Part shown: in pieces, positions 1 through 15,372 of the stretch
Numbering within the stretch: the stretch's first letter is position 1
How the letters are laid out: the number at the start of each line of letters is the position of its first letter
Source of the DNA: Selaginella moellendorffii
Lineage: Eukaryota > Streptophyta > Lycopodiopsida > Selaginellales > Selaginellaceae
NCBI RefSeq assembly: GCF_000143415.4
Contig: NW_003314347.1
Location: 145,038 to 209,037 of the forward strand
Direction: 5' to 3'
DNA length: 64,000 nt
Translations under genes and position numbers: made by a program
Notes under the pieces: generated by a model
What the model was told of the DNA's origin: nothing
Databases searched by the model: none
Seen by the model: only the letters and a program-made list of their open reading frames with translations

Positions 1-2314
1 CTGACCAACTTGAAATTTCTTGTTAAATGTATTTGTTTTTGTTCTGCATTTGCTTTAATCCCAAGTTTAGTAGTTGGTAGAGTACTTATATTTTTTATGT
101 TATGTTGAAATAGCATTAACCTTCGTTTAGCATTATTTTGTGTACTAATTTTAATATCAAGATGCTAAAAGCTTTAGAATTGTTCCAATGTTGCACCACT
201 CTGGTGTTTTACACTCAAGAGTTTTGTTTTGTTTTGGCTTAAAGCTCTAAAACTTAAGTTTTACTTTGTTGCCCTGATAATATTATATTAAAGTGAATTG
301 CAAACAAGCTAACATTTTGTTGAAAAGTTCCTCAAATAGATGATAATTTTAGCAAAGTATGACTCTGAGTTTAATTTTAAAAAAAACATTTAAGATTGGC
401 TAAAGCTTTGAATTATAAAATACTTCTAGAGCAAGAAGAGATCAAAAGAAAAAGATGATGAAGTCTTAACAATAAGTGTTAATATGGAAAAATATTGAAA
501 TATTTATAAGTTTTTAAAATCAATGAATTTTCTAAAAGGTTGAAAATGTGCTAAGAGGAAGATCATATGTAAGTCAAAACCATTCAGATTAATAAGTGAT
601 TAACTTTATTGAGTTGGACGAGACAACATGCTTCAAATAACAATTAGACAGAACGAACAAAAGGAAATCATGAGGCATTGCTATGAAAGATAATATAGTG
701 AACACTCCTTCTATAATTATATAGCTAAGAATGCAAAATTTCTAGCTAACATTATTTTAGAACATGAATTAATGGTAAAGATCATATCATATTTGTCAAG
801 TATTTGGAAGAAGAATCCCTCAATTCAACTAGAAGGTCTTCATTCAATTTTGTTGACAATACCATTTGAAAAATGGGGGATAGATTCCAATTCTTATAGT
901 GGTATCACATTAAAAAAGCCTTATCTCAAAGGTAATAGACTACTTTACTAAATGGGTTAAAACAATAACAATTAAAACCAACGTAAAAGGAAGTTATGAT
1001 AAACTTTTTTGTCCAAAATGTATGTATAGCATTTGGTTGCTTGTTAGAGATTGTTATTGACCAAAGCTCATATTTATTCAATGAAGTAGTTAAAACACTA
1101 ATGAGGAAGCTATTGATTAAATATCAATAGTCAATATCATACTATTCACAAGCTAATTGGTTGGTGAAAAGAATAAATAATGTATTGTGCAATATTCTAG
1201 AAAAATTGATTTTTGAAAAAAAGGAAATTGGGACAAAATAATTACTATATCATTATAAATTTATAAAACCACACACAAAGTAATAACAAAGTTCACTCCT
1301 TTTCAATTAATTTATAGGACATAAAATATAATTTCAATTGAGTTAGAAATCCCAAGTTTATGATTAGGGTTGAAGTATGAACTAAGAAGGACTTGCAATT
1401 AAGGCTCATTCAACTTAAAATGATGAATAAAAGTTAACATCACGCTTTTTAACATATGAAATGATTCATAGTAAAGAAAACACAGATTTGATAAAGAATC
1501 TGTAAAAGCTTTCCTAAGTTGGCAATTTGGTTTTGTTGAATAGTACACCAAATCCATAAAAATAACTTGCCACTGTGCTCACTCAGTTAGCTTCCAAAGA
1601 TCACCACTATTATTTGGTATTAGAAAAATTATCAAGTTTATTTTGTATAGAATCATACTCTTCTTGAAATTTTTAGAGTTCCTTAGATTTTAAAACAAAA
1701 AGACACACCAAAACCAAGAATCCCTACAAAATGTGCAAGTCCACATCCTATATTGGTGATTAACTCTTTGATCAAGTATTATAAATTTCTACAACAACTC
1801 TACACTTTCTTATAAAATTGTAATCAAATTTTGACCAAGTCATGGTAATTACTGATGACATGTGAAATAATATCAAATGACATCTTACACTCTCTAAATA
1901 AGTATTAGAGTAACTTTGATCCATGCCTTCATATAAAACGCCACTATAACACCAAGTAAAACAAGAAAATTAATAAACTTTATAGAATGGTGGAAAAAGC
2001 TGTTGAAAGTTTAAAAATACCAAATTTTTCTTATATTATTGTGCTCTAAATTCCAATATTTTATATTTTAAAGAACTTACTAACTAGATCCCTCCCTAAA
2101 ACCTTATAATTACTCATACTCCAAAGTTTAACAGTTTATATTTAAAACTTTCTATCTTGCACTAGAATGTGGATGGTGTAATGAGTTTGATTTTCTTATA
2201 TTAAATTTTCAATTTCAATTTAATATGAACAAAGCATAAGAGGTTATACATTTCCTCAACCAAATAAAGTAATAACAATATATACTTTGGCTTGTTTTAA
2301 TCTGTTCAGGAAAA
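1..2314. other. AT-rich gene-free flank with decayed retroelement
   Basis: No intact gene is visible. The stretch is very AT-rich and has frequent stops in all frames. The only recognisable content is a decayed Ty3-type integrase at about 860-1340, listed separately. The composition, with C and G largely replaced by T and A, fits an old methylated transposon relic. Confidence 0.6.
860..1340 (+). pseudogene. decayed Ty3-type integrase core
   Basis: Conceptual translation with stops still shows the order of an LTR-retrotransposon integrase core: a W-D-S motif region near 880, a YFTKWV-like stretch near 945-960, an I-D-Q-S segment near 1055, a YSQANWLV-like stretch near 1140-1165 corresponding to the usual YHPQANGQVER block, and a weak PHTK block near 1270. 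Several in-frame stops and small shifts make it non-functional. Most changes look like C-to-T or G-to-A, as expected from deamination of methylated cytosine. The lineage beyond Ty3-like cannot be fixed from this remnant. Confidence 0.5.
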
Positions 2315-2408
2315 GTGAAACTAGTGGAATACCGCCTGGCAGTGAAGAATCCTAGCAAAGAATGGCGATGGCGGTGGCGCCTAGCGCCTCCGACTCCTTG
2401 CCTTCCAA

Positions 2409-4087
2409 ATGTCGATGGGCGATGCGCTCGTTGTAGTTGTCCTCCATTGCTTGCTTCTGTTTGTGTTTGGGCGGATGGTTTCTCGTTTCTTGCTCGGCCT
2501 AGCTGGATGGAGGAACAAGCTCCTGGGCGTGGAGGACGACGCGGCGCTGGCAATTCGCGTCCAGGAGATGGAGCTGGAGGCGCTCCAGAAGCAGGAGAAG
2601 GATCGCGAGATAGCGGCCAAGCTGCTCAAAGAGCTCAACGAGAGCGCGGACCAGCTGCTCCACAACGACGCCATGGCTTCCAGTCGGGGATCACGGGGAC
2701 GTTCTTCCGGGTTTATTTCAAAGGCTACTCGGTGTCCGAGGGTGGTGTGATTGTTGGTGCCGCTCTTGGTGGATCGATCAGGGATTCCAGTGGAAACGAG
2801 CTCCTCCAGCTCAAGAGATACGTCGCAACTCCCACCGGGAAGAACGTCGCGCAGTACTATGCTCTCGTTGACGTTCTCAAGTCGGCTCAGTCCATGGGAG
2901 CTCGCAAGATCATTGCTTACACGGACTCTCGCCCTCTCCATAACCAGGTTGGTTGTTCTTCTCTTCTTTCGCCAACTTTCCTGATTCAAACGCTTCGTTT
3001 CTTTTTCTTTCCTAGATCAAGGGAGATTGGAGCGTCTCTACGAAGGCTATGAAGGCCGAGTATGACAAGGCAATTGGGCTCATCGATAGTTTCGAGTCGT
3101 TTGATATTAACCTTGCGCTCCACGGAGAGAACTGGCCAGCAGACAATCTAGCGAAGTCGGTCTCGATCAGCCAGAGGCAAAACACGGCTTCCAGCAGCAG
3201 GTTCATGTTTCACTGCGTCATTTGCCTCGAGGACGTCCAGGAGGCGGACATTTACACTCTCACCGAGTGCTCTCACAAGTTTTGCTCATCGTGCGTGAAG
3301 CAGCACGTCGAGGCTACAGTGACAACCGGGCGGACTTTCCCGGTAGCTTGCCCGCAAGGCGAGTGCACGAAGAAGTTCACCGAGGGCGAGTGCAAGAAGC
3401 TGCTGTCCGAGGCGGCTCTCAAAGTTTTCATGAAGAAGATAGAGGAGGAGCGCATCCCTGATGCGGAGAGAGTCTACTGCCCGTATCCAAACTGCTCGGA
3501 CTTGATGGATAGAAGGACTTTCCTCGACCCCAACCCCCGGAAGTTGTGTGGAGCTTGCCACAGATACTTCTGCCTCGACTGCCGAGTTCCCTGGCATACA
3601 TTCTCGACTTGTGCTGCATACCAGCGGCTGCCTCTCGACTTAAAAGATGCCGCGGACGCAAAGCTCTACAGGCTCGCGGAGAACCAGAACTGGAGGCAGT
3701 GCAAGAAGTGTAGGTGGATGATTGAGCTCTCGGAAGGGTGCTACCACATGACTTGCAGGTATGGTTTTTCTGCCTCGTTCTTTTTCTTGTGTACGATACT
3801 TGGTGTTCTGGTGCTATAGGTGTGGCTACGAGTTTTGTTATACTTGTGGCATGGAGTACCGGAATAAGATACAAATGTGCACCTGTAAGCTTTGGGACGA
3901 ACACTACATTATTGGAGAGGAAGAAGATTTCTCGGACGATGGAAGCACCAGTGACGAAATTCATGACCCGTTCTACAAGACACGGCTCTGTAGATACTTT
4001 GCCAACGGGCACTGTCGTGATGGAGTCAACTGCAAGTTTGCTCACGGTTTTATTGATATGTTTTTTTCCAGGTTGGCATTAAACTAA
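2409..4087 (+). CDS. RBR-type E3 ubiquitin ligase with RNase H-like N-terminal domain and C-terminal CCCH finger (reading frame shifted once)
   Basis: Likely ubiquitin ligase of the RING-IBR-RING class. An N-terminal helical, Gln/Glu-rich stretch (2520-2680) is followed by an RNase H-like RVT_3-type domain (about 2690-3150, with FRVYFKG and AYTDSRPL), RING1 starting CVICLEDV (3214), an IBR (about 3480-3620) and RING2 beginning CKKCRWMIEL (about 3700). This order is typical of a plant family of RVT_3-RBR proteins. Unusually, a CX7CX5CX3H finger (CRYFANGHC...CKFAH, about 3990-4050) ends the protein. Introns 2948-3015 (68 bp) and 3759-3819 (61 bp) have GT-AG ends and keep frame. The helical segment lies one frame away from the RNase H-like domain, with the shift near 2670-2700. 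This is either a sequence error, a broken gene, or a start inside the second frame at 2507. The TAA is at 4085. Confidence 0.75.
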
Positions 4088-5352
4088 TTTAATGTTTAAT
4101 TTCTAATATGAAGAACTTACTAGTAAGTTAACATTGAACATATCCACTTTGAGCAGCAAGACTATGCTCACAAAGTTAGCATTGTTGGGAAGATATGCCT
4201 GGTGCAAGTGTCATAGTCCTTTCCTCTTGAACGAAAAAGAACGTTTTGAAAAAGATAAGCCTTGAAATGTTGAATAGGTGAAAGATTAATCACCACTGGA
4301 AAAAATAACATGTGTTTTGTCTATCAGTGACAGTCCGAAGGTTAAGAGTATTATTATGAAATCTTACCACCAAGGCTTTGATCTTACCACCAAGGCTTTG
4401 ATCAAATACATATAATTTTTTATTTTTAGGTTACGTTTATGTCTGAGTAATATATTGATGTTTTTAAATATTTATTATCCAAGTCATTTTAAATTTCAGT
4501 AAGGTTCACTTTTTATAATTTAGGAAAAAAATTTCTTGTTTAAAGTAAAAAAAGTTATTTATTTATCTGGGAATGTATGGAAAAATTAATAAACATGATG
4601 AAGTTGAGGTATGTTTTTTTAAAGACAAAGTATAATTATAAATAGTGTTTGTTCAAAGTTTAAACTCTGATTATTTATAATACTGGAAAATCACAACCGT
4701 TTGATTGAGAAATGTCCTGAAATATACCTGAATATTCTAGGATTATTCCTTACACCTTTAAGAGTAGTCATTGTCATATTCATAAAATGACCAAAATATA
4801 TTTTACAATATAGAATGTGGAGAAGGCAAAACCATATTTGATAGGATTGATGTAATTTTAGTAAATGCTAAGGTAATACTCAAGATATGGATTTATATTC
4901 TCCAAGTATTAATAAAAGAACTATTAAAATATTAGAAATATGTAATGCATCTGTTCTCTAAGATGCACAAGAAAGAAATATATTTTTGATACTAGATCAG
5001 ATACTAATACAATTTTCATATATAGTAAAATTGAAAAGCAATCTAACACTAATCCATGATAAACTAAATACTCTTAAAAATTTGACATATTCCATAAATA
5101 AAAACAACTTTATTTATTATTATACATATTTAACTTATTATTAAAGATAAATAAATATTGTGTTCTTCCTAAGATAATATTGACCATTAGGTCATGTATG
5201 CATTCTATTGGTTTTCAAAGAAAGATATGCTCCCGTTTAAAGGCATGATCTAAAAGGCCAACAATCAGGTCCAGAATACAAAACCAAAGTTGAGTATTTT
5301 GAAACATTAAACATGTATACTTGGATTTGAAATTCCTAAATACTAAATCGAC
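4088..5352. other. AT-rich intergenic stretch
   Basis: No gene seen. It contains a short perfect tandem duplication at about 4362-4402 (unit beginning TCTTACCACCAAGG) and otherwise low-complexity AT-rich DNA. Confidence 0.6.
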
Positions 5353-5868
5353 ATGTATGGAAAATGTGGAGATATTGGAGAGGCCAAGGCTGTGTTTGGT
5401 GCGATGCGGACCAAAAACGAGGTGACATGGAATGCCATGATGGCTGCATATGCCCAGAACGGGCATTCCAATTTGGCAATCCGGCTGTTCCAGCTCATGA
5501 GCGTCGAAGGTGTCAAGCCCGACGACGCTAACTTTGTGAGCGTGTTGGAAGCTTGTGGTGACGCTGGAGATCTAACGGTTGGTCGACTGATTCACAGTTT
5601 TGCTGCTCAAAGTGGGTACGATTCAAACCTGATGGTGGCAACTTCGCTGCTAAACATGTACAGTAGATCGAGAGAGTTTGATCGGGCAAGAGAGATTTTG
5701 ACAGTGCTGAAAGCAAAGACGTTGTTTTGTGGACTGCTCTGCTGGTCGCATATGTCCAGAGCGGGCATGGCAAGGAAGGGTTTCGAGTTTTCGTTTGCAT
5801 GGACCTGGAGGGATTTACACTGGACGAGGCTTGTTTCATCGGTGCTCTCGACGCTTGTGGGAGTGTCC
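5353..5868 (+). pseudogene. fragment of a PLS-class pentatricopeptide repeat gene
   Basis: Encodes about five PPR motifs of the organellar RNA-binding PLS family: MYGKCGDIGEA, VTWNAMMAAYAQNGH, GVKPDD, a second NMYSRSREFDRA block, and WTALLVAYVQSG in a neighbouring frame. The fragment starts mid-protein, with no targeting peptide, and homology stops near 5868 without any C-terminal E or DYW domain. A one-base loss in the T-run near 5696-5700 throws the reading frame. With both ends missing this is best read as a gene fragment inserted in AT-rich DNA. A second PPR fragment lies at 59.4-59.6 kb on the other strand. Confidence 0.75.
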
Positions 5869-6066
5869 TATAACTTTCACCAATAGTTTCATCAACAAAC
5901 AAAAGCTCTTTAATGCCACAAAACTGCTCAATTTGTGACTTCGAACATACTTGCAAAAGAATACAGTCAATTTCTAATCGCATGGGAACGAACGGGACAA
6001 ACCAAGGAGAAGTCAGAGAGTAAATCTTATGGATTCATATAAGAGACCACGCACAAGGGCGACGAA

Positions 6067-7821
<1,755 letters not shown>

Positions 7822-8044
7822 GGCTGAAAATCCCCCTTTCTTCCCGGCCCAGCGCCCCGCGCGGCCGCGCTCTCTCTCGCGCGCGCCTTGACCTAATCTA
7901 GATCCAAAATATCGCCATAGCCAATTCTCTTCACTCTCACCCTCGCAAGCCCTAATCGCATCTAAGGATATTCCACAATGTCCAAATTTGACCCGACCCT
8001 ACTAGACCTAATATATAAAGACTTACGTTTAAACGTTTATATAG

Positions 8045-9331
8045 TTATGATTTCTGGGAGAGCTTGAGTAAGATTGCGCCAATTCGGTCCTCAAACCCAA
8101 GCCTATAGTTATCGTAGAAGTCAAATATTTGCATTGCTATGTTCTTGATCTGGAGCACGGCAGATCCAGGAGTTAAAATACGAACAAGAACGCGCAAAAG
8201 AGTCTCGTCACTCACCACGGTCATGTCCACCCTCGACTCCTCGAACCAGAGGCGATTGTCCCGCTCGTTGATCACGCACGAGATGTAGATGCACGCCAGA
8301 GCGATCATGTAAGGTGGATGCATCAGTATGAGATCGGTTCCATACGAATCGTTCACTATGGACCTGCAAGGCAAGCACGGCGTGATTGACAGCTTAGAAA
8401 CGAGACGCAAAGTGTTACCAGCACATCTCGATCATGTCCGACAGGCCAGCGTCTCGCAGCAGCCTGAAAGTATAATCAATCATCCAGAACAGAAGATCTA
8501 GGAAGCTCTAAAAAGCAAGACTTACTGGACAAGCGGCCTGTAAGGATGATAGATAACTAAGTAGTAATCTAGCGCCTCCAGGAGCTTCATTTCCATTTCC
8601 AGGATGTCTTTGATGTCGTAGCGAAAGCCATTCTCATCTGACCCTGCATTTCAAGGAAGTGAAAGTCAGTGAAGCTGCTGAACTAAAGAATGCGAGGTAC
8701 CTACCGATTTGTTTCATGTAGAATATGAGAAGCTTGGCTTGAACGGTACTCTCTTCGGCTTTTGAAGCGAGGTACAGGCATGTCGGTGCCACAAGCCGAG
8801 GATCATACTCTGAAAAGCTTTTCCTGTAAAACAAGTTTCGTAAGCACACCAAAAGAAGAATTCTTCAGTAGAGTTACCTGGTGTAAACCCGTCGGAAATA
8901 TGCGATCGCTGTCGCCACAACACTGCATTGATCAAAATCCCAAAGTCAATCCGAAATGATCCAAAGAGAAAACGAAGAAAGATTCAGAGAGCTAGCTAGA
9001 ACGAAGAAAGAAAAAAAAAAGATTGAGAGAAGCTACCGTTGGCGAACTTTTGCACGCTGTGCCAATTTCTTTATGTCTGCCCAGTTAATGAAGCAAAAGT
9101 GTTATACGCTTCTTTGGAACTCACGAAACTCACAAGAAGAGAAGTAGATCTTGATGATCTTCACATCCTCCTGCGTGAGGCCACGGTCGCGATCGTCGTT
9201 AGAAACCACTGAAATCTCCTCCTGCTCAAGCAGCCTCTTGCTGCGGGAAACCACAATTCAGCAATGCGGCAGCACGGCGATGGCGATCGCGATTCATACC
9301 AGTGAGACGACGTCCAGAAATTCGCTGCCAT
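8045..9331 (-). CDS. CYCC: C-type cyclin (Mediator kinase module)
   Basis: Partner of CDK8 in the Mediator kinase module, acting in transcription control in the nucleus. Nine small exons: 9300-9331, 9134-9240, 9037-9076, 8878-8922, 8705-8823, 8526-8643, 8419-8463, 8216-8363 and 8045-8149, together 252 residues, the normal plant length. The start MAANFWTSSH is the family signature and fixes the ATG at 9331. Two cyclin folds follow, with DPRLVAPTCLYLASKAEES, ILEMEMKLLEALDYYLVIYHPYRPL and HPPYMIALACIY. The last intron (8150-8215) is 66 nt long and stop-free, so its retention would add 22 residues in frame. Divergent from the FTR gene, with only 88 bp between the start codons. Confidence 0.93.
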
Positions 9332-9419
9332 GCGCCGCCGCCTCCTCGCCAAGCATTAGGGTAAAGAAAAATCCCGAGCGAGAGAACTAATTGTTTGTCC
9401 GCCCTATTTTTCTGTGGCT
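9332..9419. promoter_or_regulatory. compact bidirectional promoter region, cyclin C / FTR-C
   Basis: Only 88 bp separate the start codons of the minus-strand cyclin C gene (ATG at 9331) and the plus-strand FTR catalytic subunit gene (ATG at 9420). Core promoter elements and both 5' untranslated regions must therefore lie here or inside the opposite gene. No TATA box is obvious. Confidence 0.55.
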
Positions 9420-10340
9420 ATGGCGGCAATGGCCTCCATCGCGACAACCTCGAGAAATCTCGGCGGCGCCTTCGTCAATCCATCGTCCACGCCTCGGCGG
9501 AGGATCCATGTCGTGCGGGCGTCCTGTGAGTGCGTTCTTTGTTTCGATTTCTCGCGGATTGTTTGCTCGCCGATGCTGTGATTCCTGGCCTTGCTTTGCA
9601 TGGATTGATTCGAATGCGATGCTTTCTCGCTTCCAGTGCTTCGTTTTCTACTGCTTCTAAATGTGTTTTTTTCTAGCGGAGCCTTCCTCCAAGAGCATCG
9701 AGAATATGCGCAAATTCTCGGAGCAGTACGCTAGACGATCTGGGACTTACTTTTGCGCGGACAAGAGCGTCACTTCTGTGGTGATCAAGGTTTGTTCTCT
9801 CTGTGTTTTCTTCTTCTCTTCTGTTTGTAGTGGATTCCAGCTCTAGCTCCTTTGCTCTCGAATTTTCAATGACACTGGGAGTTACAGGGTCTAGCGGAGC
9901 ACAAAGACACCTTGGGAGCTCCGCTGTGTCCTTGCCGGTAGAATCATATTCTTCACTCTAGAGCTTCGTGAATTCACTCTGGATGCTTCTATGGCAGGCA
10001 TTACGATGACAAACCCGCGGAAGCGTCACAAGGATTTTGGAACTGCCCTTGCGTTCCCATGAGGGAAAGGTTGGATCCTTCTTTCTTTTCTTCGTGATCT
10101 TGGTTTTTTCTTTCTTTTCATCTTCACTCGCAAACGATTTGCTTTACAGGAAGGAATGTCACTGCATGCTCTTCCTCACTCCAGAGAACGATTTTGCTGG
10201 CAAAGACCAAGTAAGATTTCCAGAGAAAAAAAAAAAGTATTTCCAATCGATCGCCACGAACTAACGATATGTTTCGATCTTCCAAACTCTAGACGATCTC
10301 TGCGGACGAAATCAAGGACCTCACGGCGAGCCTCGGATGA
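9420..10340 (+). CDS. FTRC: ferredoxin:thioredoxin reductase catalytic (beta) subunit, chloroplast
   Basis: Transfers electrons from photosynthetic ferredoxin to thioredoxin through a 4Fe-4S cluster and a redox-active disulphide, in the chloroplast stroma. Six exons: 9420-9525, 9677-9789, 9888-9937, 9998-10069, 10150-10210 and 10293-10340, giving 149 residues. The first ~35 residues (MAAMASIATTSRN...) look like a plastid transit peptide. The catalytic core shows SGTYFC, CPCRHYDD, WNCPCVPMRERKECHC and the ending FLTPENDFAGKDQ, including the CPC and CHC cysteine clusters that bind the cluster and form the disulphide. All key cysteines are present. Very high confidence in family; length fits plant homologues. 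Confidence 0.95.
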
Positions 10341-10671
10341 TCATATCACGCATGAATGTAGTGTCGGTCTCATAAACGATGCCGTACATGAGAATATTTT
10401 ATAATTAGATTCCGGTACGGCACTGGACGCCAAAGATTATACCGTCTCACGCAATCGTGAAAGAGAAACATAGGTCGGTCCCATTCTAGGGCTAACGTCT
10501 CTAAGTGGAGAGAACGCGGCTTCGATCGATTTCTTCCTTTGCTCCGCCGCGCCAGCGTGTAGTGAATCGAGGTGAGAGATTCGTGTTGCAGCGCTCGCAG
10601 CGTCGATTTCTGGAAATTTCGGCCCCCTTGATTGGAATCCTTTGCGTCTAGCAGTCTCGGATTAGAACAGG
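10341..10671. other. intergenic / 5' leader of the DEAD-box gene
   Basis: No coding content recognised. The interval probably holds the 3' untranslated region of the FTR gene and the promoter and leader of the helicase. Its AG- and CT-rich composition resembles other upstream regions in this island. Confidence 0.5.
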
Positions 10672-13262
<2,591 letters not shown>

Positions 13263-13509
13263 ATTCTCGCTAGCGCTCGCGCTTTTTTACACTCGTTTTC
13301 TCCAAGTGGGAAAGATTTTTGGTGTTGCAGCACTGAACTAAAGTTCTCCAAAATAGAATTTTAGAAAGATCCCTTTCCTCCCGCCAAAGCATCTTCTCTG
13401 AATCTACGTGGCACCTTGGCAGGCGGACACGTGTCCTGGGTACCAACTGGCGGCTAGGGCTTTTTAAAGTTTTCTTGTTCTTTCTCTTGTTTTGGGGGGA
13501 GGAAGAGCG

Positions 13510-14322
13510 ATGGCCGTCGCGCGGGGCGGAGGAGGAGCGAATGCTGCGAATGGAGTGGCGGCGCTGGATCATCCACCGCCGGCGCAGCAGCAGCAGCAGC
13601 GGCAGGAATGCGCGGGATTCATGGCGCTCGCTCGCGATTACTTGGGCGAGCTCGTTTCGGGATCCAAGCAGGGCAGGGACAGCGTCTTGGCAAGGATGCG
13701 AGCTCTGGCCTACGATAAAGGCCCCAGAGCCCAAATCGCCGCTAGGCAAACCATGGCGGATCTCCATCGCTGGATGCAGGAGAGCGGCCATCTCAAGATC
13801 ACCCTTCTTGGTGCTGTGAGTATTCTCTCTAATCTTTTCTTCGATGATGAGCGAAAGATTTCTTTTTCTCCAGGTTGGGCTGGTTGGATTGGCGGCATTG
13901 GCAGCGCTCGCAACGTTTGTGGTGGTGTTCGTATCAGCGACCGCAAATGCGATGATGATCAGCTTGATACTCTCGATCTCGCTGGTGGGATTTTTGATGG
14001 CTTCCTTCTTCACGTCCCTCACGGCTGTGTATGTTGGAGCGCTCCTGGCGGCCGGAGTTACCATCTCCAGCCTCACATTCTTTAGCATCTGCGGGATGAT
14101 CATGGCTGCCGGTACTACTTCACTACTCTCGTATAGCTTTGTTCTTGGATCTTAGAAAAACTCGTTTTTTGGATGGCAGGATGGTTCACGTTTTCGTGGG
14201 GGATTTGGAACTTCGTCCGGAAGATCTTCCAGATTGTAAGATACTCGGCTGGATCCGTGTGGAGCGCGCTATCATCGCAGCCAGCGGCAGAGATCAGTGT
14301 CGAGAGCCTCAAGCAGCAGTAA
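13510..14322 (+). CDS. small membrane protein with hydrophobic hairpin, possibly LDAF1/LDIP (promethin-like)
   Basis: 228 residues from three exons (13510-13815, 13874-14111, 14180-14322). An alanine- and glutamine-rich cytosolic head with a helical RARDYLGEL-like segment is followed by about 100 strongly hydrophobic residues, starting VGLVGLAALAAL and passing through SLILSISLVGFLMASFF and VGALLAAGVTISSLTFF to GWFTFSWGIWNF, i.e. three or four membrane or hairpin segments. The tail ends SLKQQ. The long hydrophobic hairpin followed by an aromatic amphipathic helix resembles promethin/LDAF1 and plant LDAP-interacting protein, which act at lipid droplet formation sites on the ER. That assignment is a guess from architecture, not from a confirmed motif. 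The gene sits tail-to-tail with histone H2B (about 250 bp apart). Confidence 0.6.
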
Positions 14323-14575
14323 AAATCTTGATTTTAGAACCAAAATTCCATCAATCAGGTGTATTTTTTGGGGAGGAATTAAGATCATTGAATCTTTCGA
14401 AAAACCATCGAAAGAAAGAATTGTAAGATCATTGACTTTCCAAGTTCTTCCTACTGTACAGTTGGAGGCACGAGAGAGAGAGAGAGAACGAAAGAAAGAA
14501 CTTTTGTTTCCTTCCATTGCTATATCGCTAGATAGCCAAGAGAAAGAAGAGATGAAGAGCAAAGGGTTGATCCTC

Positions 14576-15027
14576 TCAAGAACTCGTGTACTTGGTGACG
14601 GCCTTGGTCCCCTCGGACACGGCGTGCTTGGCGAGCTCTCCCGGGAGAATCAACCTCACCCCGGTCTGGATCTCGCGAGAGGTGACGGTGGGCTTCTTGT
14701 TGTAGAGCGCCAGCCGCGACGCCTCCTGTGCGAGCTTCTCAAAGATGTCGTTGATGAAGAGTCCATGATCCCCATAGCCTTGGACGAGATCCCCGTGTCT
14801 GGATGGACCTGCTTGAGCACCTTGAAGATGTACGTCTTGTAGCTCTCGGCATTTCGTTTGGCGCGCTTCTTCTTGCTCGATCCTCCGCCGCCGCCGCCTC
14901 CTCCTCCTGCCCCCGATCCCTCCTTGAGATTGAGCGCTGGCTTCTTCTCCGGCTTGAGCTTGGGTGGCTGCTTCTCGCCCTTGGCCGCCTTGCTCGCCTT
15001 CTGCTCGGACGACGAATCCTTGGCCAT
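14576..15027 (-). CDS. histone H2B with a one-base frameshift
   Basis: Nucleosome core histone H2B. The variable N-tail ([20 protein letters not shown]...) contains a run of nine or more glycines and a basic KKKRAKR, then the histone fold [39 protein letters not shown] and the C-terminal helix [20 protein letters not shown]. The codons for the conserved [10 protein letters not shown] helix are one T short near 14770, so the frame changes in the middle of the fold; 452 bp lie between start and stop, one less than whole codons. Everything else is conserved, so a sequencing or assembly error in a T-run is at least as likely as a pseudogene. Intronless, as usual for replication-dependent histones. 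Confidence 0.85.
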
Positions 15028-15155
15028 GTAGGAAACGAAACTGGAGAGGATCAATCAAAACGCGAGAGGATTTGCGATCGATCGTGCGAAGAACTGTGGA
15101 TGCCGCCGCCCTGGGAAAGAAGAACCAGCACAACAACAAACTAACTTGGGGGAGA

Positions 15156-15163
15156 TTATAAAT
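15156..15163 (-). promoter_or_regulatory. TATA-like element of histone H2B
   Basis: Read on the minus strand this is ATTTATAA, about 130 bp upstream of the H2B start, a reasonable TATA position given a short leader. Confidence 0.4.
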
Positions 15164-15173
15164 GCGCAGCTGG

Positions 15174-15178
15174 ACCAA
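15174..15178 (+). promoter_or_regulatory. CCAAT box (inverted relative to H2B)
   Basis: CCAAT on the plus strand 11 bp beyond the TATA-like element, upstream of H2B. CCAAT boxes in either orientation are common in histone promoters. Confidence 0.4.
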
Positions 15179-15200
15179 TCAGCGACGCCCAAGGCGATGG

Positions 15201-15216
15201 CGCGGATCGATCCGCG
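15201..15216. promoter_or_regulatory. double histone octamer, perfect palindrome
   Basis: CGCGGATC followed directly by GATCCGCG (15201-15208 and 15209-15216). CGCGGATC is the plant histone-promoter octamer that gives S-phase and meristem expression; here two copies lie head to head, about 175 bp upstream of the H2B start. This supports a genuine H2B promoter. Confidence 0.65.
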
Positions 15217-15372
15217 ACGAAGTCATCTTGACCGTTAAAAGTGCAACGTCGGATACACGTGTCAATTTTCTAAGCTTGCGACGTGGCTACTCTTCCGAGG
15301 AAACTTGGCTACAGCGAAGAAAAATGCCCTTTATAAAGATCACTCTATCATAGTAGTTTTGCTAGTTTCGTA

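Noticed and set aside
3428-4045. Minus-strand frame opposite the RBR gene
   Set aside because: Shadow of a well-supported gene.
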